Both the position numbers and the translations under genes were made by a program. The notes under the pieces are model-generated. The model made no database searches, was not told the DNA's origin, and worked only from the letters and a program-made list of their open reading frames with translations. A stretch of 64,000 bases of DNA from Luidia sarsii (lineage: Eukaryota > Echinodermata > Asteroidea > Paxillosida > Luidiidae): positions 6,484,694 through 6,548,693 of the forward strand of contig OX465119.1 in assembly GCA_949987565.1 (NCBI GenBank), given 5' to 3'. Positions 59,406 through 64,000 of this stretch are shown here, in pieces. The number at the start of each line of letters is the position of its first letter. Position 1 is the stretch's first letter.

Positions 59406-60090
59406 TATTGGATATGGTTTAGAAACAACTTTGACATGACGCAATCGTGACTTCATCAAAATGGGTGTTTAAAAAAAATATTTGCCATAGGTCAATCTTC
59501 TCAAAATTTGGTGGGCAGTTAGCTAATGTGCTAGACATTCAAAATCTTAGGTTTGGAACGGATTTATTACTCTTTAGAATTGTTATATATTTTTTAATAT
59601 TATAATCAAGTCCCATAGACTTTGTGCACAAAATATGCACATGCGTTTTGGGGTGTGGGTATTGAGGGTATTGGTTTGAATCCCGTTGATGTCAATTTTA
59701 TTTTTTTATTATTTTTTTTAAAGAGAACCAGATGCGGAAAAGCATTATGTTCAGTTTGCCAACAGACATATTTCTCGTTTCTTCTTCTTTTCCCCAAATT
59801 CCCATAGACAATGCACAGGGGTTTTGTAAAGACTTTGTGCACAAAATATGGAGTAGGAATGGAGGGTATGGGTTCGAATCGCGGTTTCGCCCATTTTTTT
59901 AAAAACAAATTAAGAGAACCAGTTGCGGAAAAGTGTTATGTTCTGTTTGCCAATAGACAAATCTCTAGATTTCTTCTTGTCAGAAAAATCCCATAGACTT
60001 TGTACAGGGATTTTGTAAGAGCCATTTGGCCCATTGAACACACTTGGATTTGCGTCAAGTTTGGCTAATAGACTTTGGGCTGAGTCCACT
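59406..60090 (+). repeat. R repeat fragments
   Basis: Resumes with TATTGGATATGGTTTAGAAA, runs to AGAACCAGATGCGGAAAAGC (59725), then gives two shortened, rearranged copies up to about 60090. Confidence 0.8.
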
Positions 60091-60366
60091 TTTTCTCTTT
60101 GTTCGTAATCTCCGTCGATGGAGGGCATGAAAACTTCCCTGTCCACAGGAAATATTCCATAATATACAAAAATGATTGTTCCCCCTTTGAAATACTGGCA
60201 CATTAGCGAGATATTTGAGGAAATTTATGATGCTTTTCGAGAATAAAATGGTTCGTATACGAGCCTAAATTTTGACCAATCGTGGGGCGGCTTTTATCGG
60301 AAGAAAAACATCCTCCAATCAGCGCCCTCGTATTACAGCTGACCAAGCTTCACGTCGGAAACCAAC

Positions 60367-63300
60367 ATGGCGGATCCTTCCTTTTTGCATTGCGATCCCA
60401 GCGCAAAAGGCCGTATAACAGCATCCTTGGAAAGCTCTGAAAGGTATACAGTCTCAGATAGCGAGAGAGTTTGAGTCGAACACTGACAAGTCCGACGAGT
60501 GGCACGGACTGAGAGGGCCACCGAACAACGCTGGATATCATCGTTCCTGTTACGCTCGCTTCACTGACAAATACAAGCTGCAGAGGGCGAAGGCTGCCGA
60601 GGAGAGACGACAACAGAAATTCCCTGAAACTGGTATGAGTCAACTTTCAGTTTATTCTGTTGTTCAAGTCAACACATGCTGCAACAAAAATAGGCCAAGC
60701 GATCTAGCAAGCCTCTGACTTTGACATTCCAATCTAAGTTAGTCCTAAGTTATAACTTGTACTTTTTTAACTTTGTAGTACGTGTATAGTCCGAGTAACT
60801 TGGACCCTTACAATCGCCCTTTTTAAAAAATTTGAGGTTTCGGGCGATAGTAGGGTCAAAGGAAAACTGCTCGGAAACCCTGTAAGTAACTATGTGTTCG
60901 ACTCCATGATTACCCCCGACCAAAACCCCCAGATTTTACCCCGAAAACACCCGTGATTCTTACTTAGTCCAAAGATGGGTGCATGGGACGGTTTCACGGG
61001 TGTTTTCGGGGTAAAATCTAGGGGTTTTGGTCGGAGGTAGTCATGGGTTTCCGAGCAGTTTTCCTTGGACCCAACTGTCGCCGAAACCTCAATTTTTTTA
61101 AAAAGGGCGATTGTAAGGGTCCAAGTTACTCGGACTAGTATGTGTAGTATTTTAGTACAGTGTTTAGTCAATGAGTGTGTAATAATAATGTAGACATTTC
61201 TTTGCGCTAAGGGACTAAGGCCAAGGGTTACGGTTACTGCAACTAGTAGTAGACTAGTACAGTACTACATGTTTACTATTACTAGTAGAAAACATTAATT
61301 GTCTGGCCATAGCTGCAATAGTTGCAGTAACCGTATTAATCCTCATCCTCCAGAAGGTCTGCAACCTTTGGGAGGGAAGGTTGATGAGGGTTACGGTTAC
61401 CGCAACTGTAGCTGCAAGTACAGTAACTATAGCCATAGGGGTGCAGCCCATTTTTTAATTTACTGATTAAAGTCTTATAGGCTATAGGCTGAATGAGTCC
61501 ACTTTTTATCTTCATTGGTGATCTCCGTCAAGTTAGGGAATGAAAGCTTCACTGTCCACTGGAAATATTATACCAGAGCTTAGAAAAGAGTTGTACCATA
61601 GCAAAAATTTTGGGGAAATTTGCAACGCTTTTCAATAAAAACATGGTTCGTAGTTGACCAACTGTTATTATGTCTGCATTACAATTGGTGATTTTATTTG
61701 GGTTTTGAGGGTATTAAACTAAAATCTTGCCTGTTGTTCTACTCAACACATTCTGCAACAAAATTAGGCCAAGCGATCAAGCGAAAATGGACATTGTCTG
61801 GCACTTGCTGCAGTAACTACTGTAGGTTTGTACTGTGTAGCCCATTTACTGATTTAAGCCTAGGCCTACTCCTTTTTTAATTTTATTTTTCTCATTTTGT
61901 TCTAAAATCACTCTACACTTGAATGAAAACACTGGCATATTCTGATCTATAATTTGCCATGAAGGTCAGATTTCAAAATTGAACATCATGTACAGCAAAT
62001 CTAAGTCCAAGGTATTTTTCATCAAAGCCTTGTCTTACTCTATAGAGAAACATAAAAAACCTGGCCAATGAGATGCAGGGATGTGACACTGAAAACACTT
62101 ATTCTTATCAAATTGATATTTGCTGAATGCCTTCGCATTAATTTTTGTGTCTATTGCTGCTGTTGGTTGTAGGCCTGTATATTTTGTAAATACTTTTCAC
62201 TGTTTCATAGTTTTTAAATCCAGTAAACTTTCTCCATCTACAGCAATAATTGATAATATCAAACCCTTTTTTTTTCTCCACTCATAGCATCGACTTCTCA
62301 TGCACTTGCTGATCTTGATGCAAGCAGAGACAAGGACAGTGCACCCCAGAAGTTGCCGCAACTGTTGCGATCCAGTGTTGACCTGACCACTGAACAGCAA
62401 CGATCAAAGCATGTTCTTCCTCCCATCTGCATCATCTGCTGGAAGAACAAGTGGACAAGCAAGAGGACAATTTCTGGTACCAGATGCTTGGAGTAAGCAT
62501 CGTCGATATTGGGATTTTCAAATATCGATATATCGGCGAAAAAATATCGATATTATCGATATATCGATTTTTTTTACGCGTACTAATTGGATTATGAAAT
62601 AAAAACTCGTAGTGCTACTTTCAAAGGGGGGGGGGGAGGGGTGCGTATTAACTCTTAATAATATACATCAGTTCTGATCCACAACGAGCTCATTATTTTG
62701 CATTCCTTTCTTGCTGGGGGACGTTCATAGTCGTGAACCCCAAACACGACGGGTGTGTAAGCAGCGACTAGTGTCACCGACCCTTAACTTTGCAAGAGGA
62801 ACAAAGTATGAAATCCCATGGGGTTGGTTCTTGACCCAATTGAATGCAGTTGACGTTTCAGTCATGGTTGTCAATGTGAAAATAAAAAAACACATTATTT
62901 GCGCCTAAAATACTCTCCAAGTAATGCAACTAGTAAGATTGTATTTTGTTTTGACTAATCAGCCCTAAAAATCCAGATTTGAACTTTCACACGTGGATTA
63001 TAATGGCAATCTTTATTTTAGCCAAATTTATGCTAATGAATGCGCAGTCCCGAGGTGATCTGTACGTCGTGCGCAGGCATGAAAAAGGTCACCTGCTCAG
63101 AGATTCTCTGAAAGAAAAATAAGCATTTTTGCTTTATCGGGGTTAAGTTTGCTCCAGTGCGATGTTACGATGGAGCCAGCAACAACGTTCGACTTCTTAT
63201 TTATTTACGAAACGGACAGCGCGCGGCGCTTGCTGTTGCACTCACAATAAAAAAACGTACGCTCCGCAGCGTGTGCAGTGCACTGCACACTACACTGCAC

Positions 63301-64000
63301 TGCTGTACGCAGTGTACGGTACAAATACTGTACGATTCCACGGAGCTTTACACTGTACACATCGGAGCTGTTACGAAGTTGCAAGGTTGCGTGCACGAGG
63401 TTGCGTGCACGAGGTTGCGTGCACGAGGTTGCCGGTATGGTGCCCGTCTAACCTATTAAGTGTAGCCAACTGGGGGAACCAGTCTACAAGTCAGATCCAC
63501 GCACTTTATAAATCTAGCACGCTCTGCTGTAGTGAGCGTTTCATCACGTATATCCTGAATTCTAACGGCATCAGAACGTTAAAACGGTGCTCAGGGTATT
63601 ACCGATCATATCAAAATGATATCGATATATCGAAAATATCGATATATCGACGGTGCTTAGCTTGAAGCATTTTGTTTGCTGTTCTACCATTCAGGCAGAA
63701 CATTTGAAGCAGGCAGCGAGAGACCGGAATGACTCGGGGATACTGTTGCATATAGAGGGATCTGACTGTGTGGCAATTGAGGCCAATACCACTTTTCCTG
63801 TTATATGGACTATACTAGATACCTCACCAAAAGGCAGACAGAGACAAAAGACAGTAGTTACTCTGAAGCGTGTAGTCAGTTTTGTGCCACTGTTCAAGAA
63901 TGGGTCAATATTAACAAAGAAATACTGAGGTTAACCAGATTGAATGCCATGTTCATTCGACAGGTTAAAGCGAGAGATGACATAGATATATTATCACATA
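60367..64000 (+). CDS. Cys/His-rich protein of unknown function, 5' part, runs off the window
   Basis: Starts at ATG 60367 (CAACATGGCGG). Coding block 1 ends at 60632 and includes GYHRSCYARFTDKYK. The intron 60633-62287 has GTATGA and TTCTCCACTCATAG borders. Phase 1 rejoins as GCA. Block 2 (62288-62476) contains VLPPICIICWKNKWTSK. Block 3 starts at 63699 (GGCAG/AACATT, phase 1), giving EHLKQAARDRNDSG and GSDCVAIEA. A one-base shift near 63784 is then needed to reach YHFSCYMDYTRYL and VNINKEILRLTRLNAMF up to the window edge. Another shift lies in block 1 between 60410 and 60445. C-x2-C plus two YHxxCY motifs suggest zinc binding. I know this pattern only from uncharacterised, often multicopy invertebrate proteins, possibly transposon-related. 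Transposon C (62496-63657) sits in what would otherwise be an intron of about 58 bases. An exonic insertion is the alternative. Confidence 0.72.
60787..61137. repeat. 351-bp near-perfect palindrome (TAGTCCGAG MITE)
   Basis: Reads TAGTCCGAGTAACTTGGACC from the left, and the complement from the right end at 61137. The whole interior pairs: AAACTGCTCGGAAACCC with GGGTTTCCGAGCAGTTT, and CCCCCGACCAAAACCCCCAG with CTAGGGGTTTTGGTCGG. Only a few tens of central bases stay unpaired. It lies within the first intron of the unknown gene and contains the CCCCGACC block of unit B, tying both repeats to one family. Confidence 0.88.
61215..61440. repeat. GGTTACGGTTAC inverted repeats
   Basis: GGGTTACGGTTACTGCAACTA (61226), TAGTTGCAGTAACCGTATTA (61318) and GATGAGGGTTACGGTTACCG (61383) form overlapping dyads with CATCCTCCAGAAGG-type loops. 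Related to the 47-bp palindrome at 1340-1386. Confidence 0.7.
61441..62287 (+). other. Remainder of intron 1 of the unknown gene
   Basis: No exon or repeat recognised. A segment near 61485-61640 (GGCTGAATGAGTCCACTTTT, then CTCCGTCAAGTTAGGGAATGAAA) is a diverged copy of 60075-60240, that is, of the region just upstream of the gene's start. Confidence 0.6.
62496..63657 (-). mobile_element. Transposon 'C', copy 2, inside the unknown gene
   Basis: Inverted relative to 1414-2629. Ends AGCATCGTCGATATTGGG and TATCGACGGTGCT, with TA on both sides (62494-62495, 63658-63659). Carries the same CGATATATCGATA subterminal repeats and GTTGCGTGCACGAG minisatellite (about 63385-63430). Removing it and one TA leaves about 58 bases between putative splice sites. 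Confidence 0.85.

Overview
This is a window of animal (metazoan) genomic DNA, not a prokaryotic or viral replicon. The evidence is split genes with GT-AG introns and matching phases, a single exon of a conserved phospholipid-synthesis enzyme, DIRS and piggyBac transposon genes, and long non-coding tracts. The very abundant TACATGTA-type palindromic microsatellite and frequent TAGGCCTA words recall marine deuterostome invertebrates (echinoderm, hemichordate or lancelet). That placement is an impression, not a demonstration.

Layout. 1-8.1 kb is a mosaic of short DNA transposons, palindromic MITEs, minisatellites and a 97-bp tandem repeat, ending in an array of small AGCTTTT hairpins. 8.51-23.59 kb is one giant palindromic element: two nearly identical inverted arms of about 4.7 and 5.1 kb around a 5.3-kb TACATGTAC-rich spacer, bounded by a TA dinucleotide and starting CAGTACT. 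It sits inside a copy of a tandem repeat called 'R' here (unit about 0.77 kb). Other R copies lie at 8.1, 23.6-26.3, 38.7-40.2, 43.7-44.6, 54.0-54.6 and 59.4-60.1 kb, and almost every large element in the window has landed in or against one. 26.3-28.8 kb is a GC-rich element with 42-bp terminal inverted repeats. 29.1-37.7 kb holds three gene units: a short acidic ORF (+), a multi-exon gene on the minus strand whose product looks like an RNase-H-fold transposase relative (30.4-35.0 kb), and a piggyBac transposase (+, 36.0-37.7 kb). 40.2-43.7 kb is a 3.5-kb Tc1/mariner-like non-autonomous element, and 44.6-51.0 kb is a DIRS-type tyrosine-recombinase retrotransposon. At 53.07-53.26 kb lies the only clear host exon, matching ethanolaminephosphotransferase 1 (SELENOI/EPT1). 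54.6-59.4 kb is a second long-inverted-repeat element with nearly the same terminal 15 bases as the 15-kb palindrome. From 60.4 kb to the window edge runs the 5' part of an unrecognised Cys/His-rich gene (+), with a 1.2-kb transposon between its second and third coding blocks.

Two points deserve attention. First, the two CAGTACT elements share a design: TA target, the same terminal motif, very long arms, and many subterminal CG-containing short repeats. They may be members of an undescribed family of giant foldback transposons. Second, every sizeable coding gene except the single SELENOI exon reads well except for single-base frameshifts, many of them at A, T or C homopolymers. This fits indel errors in an assembly built from noisy long reads at least as well as decay, so 'pseudogene' calls here should be provisional.
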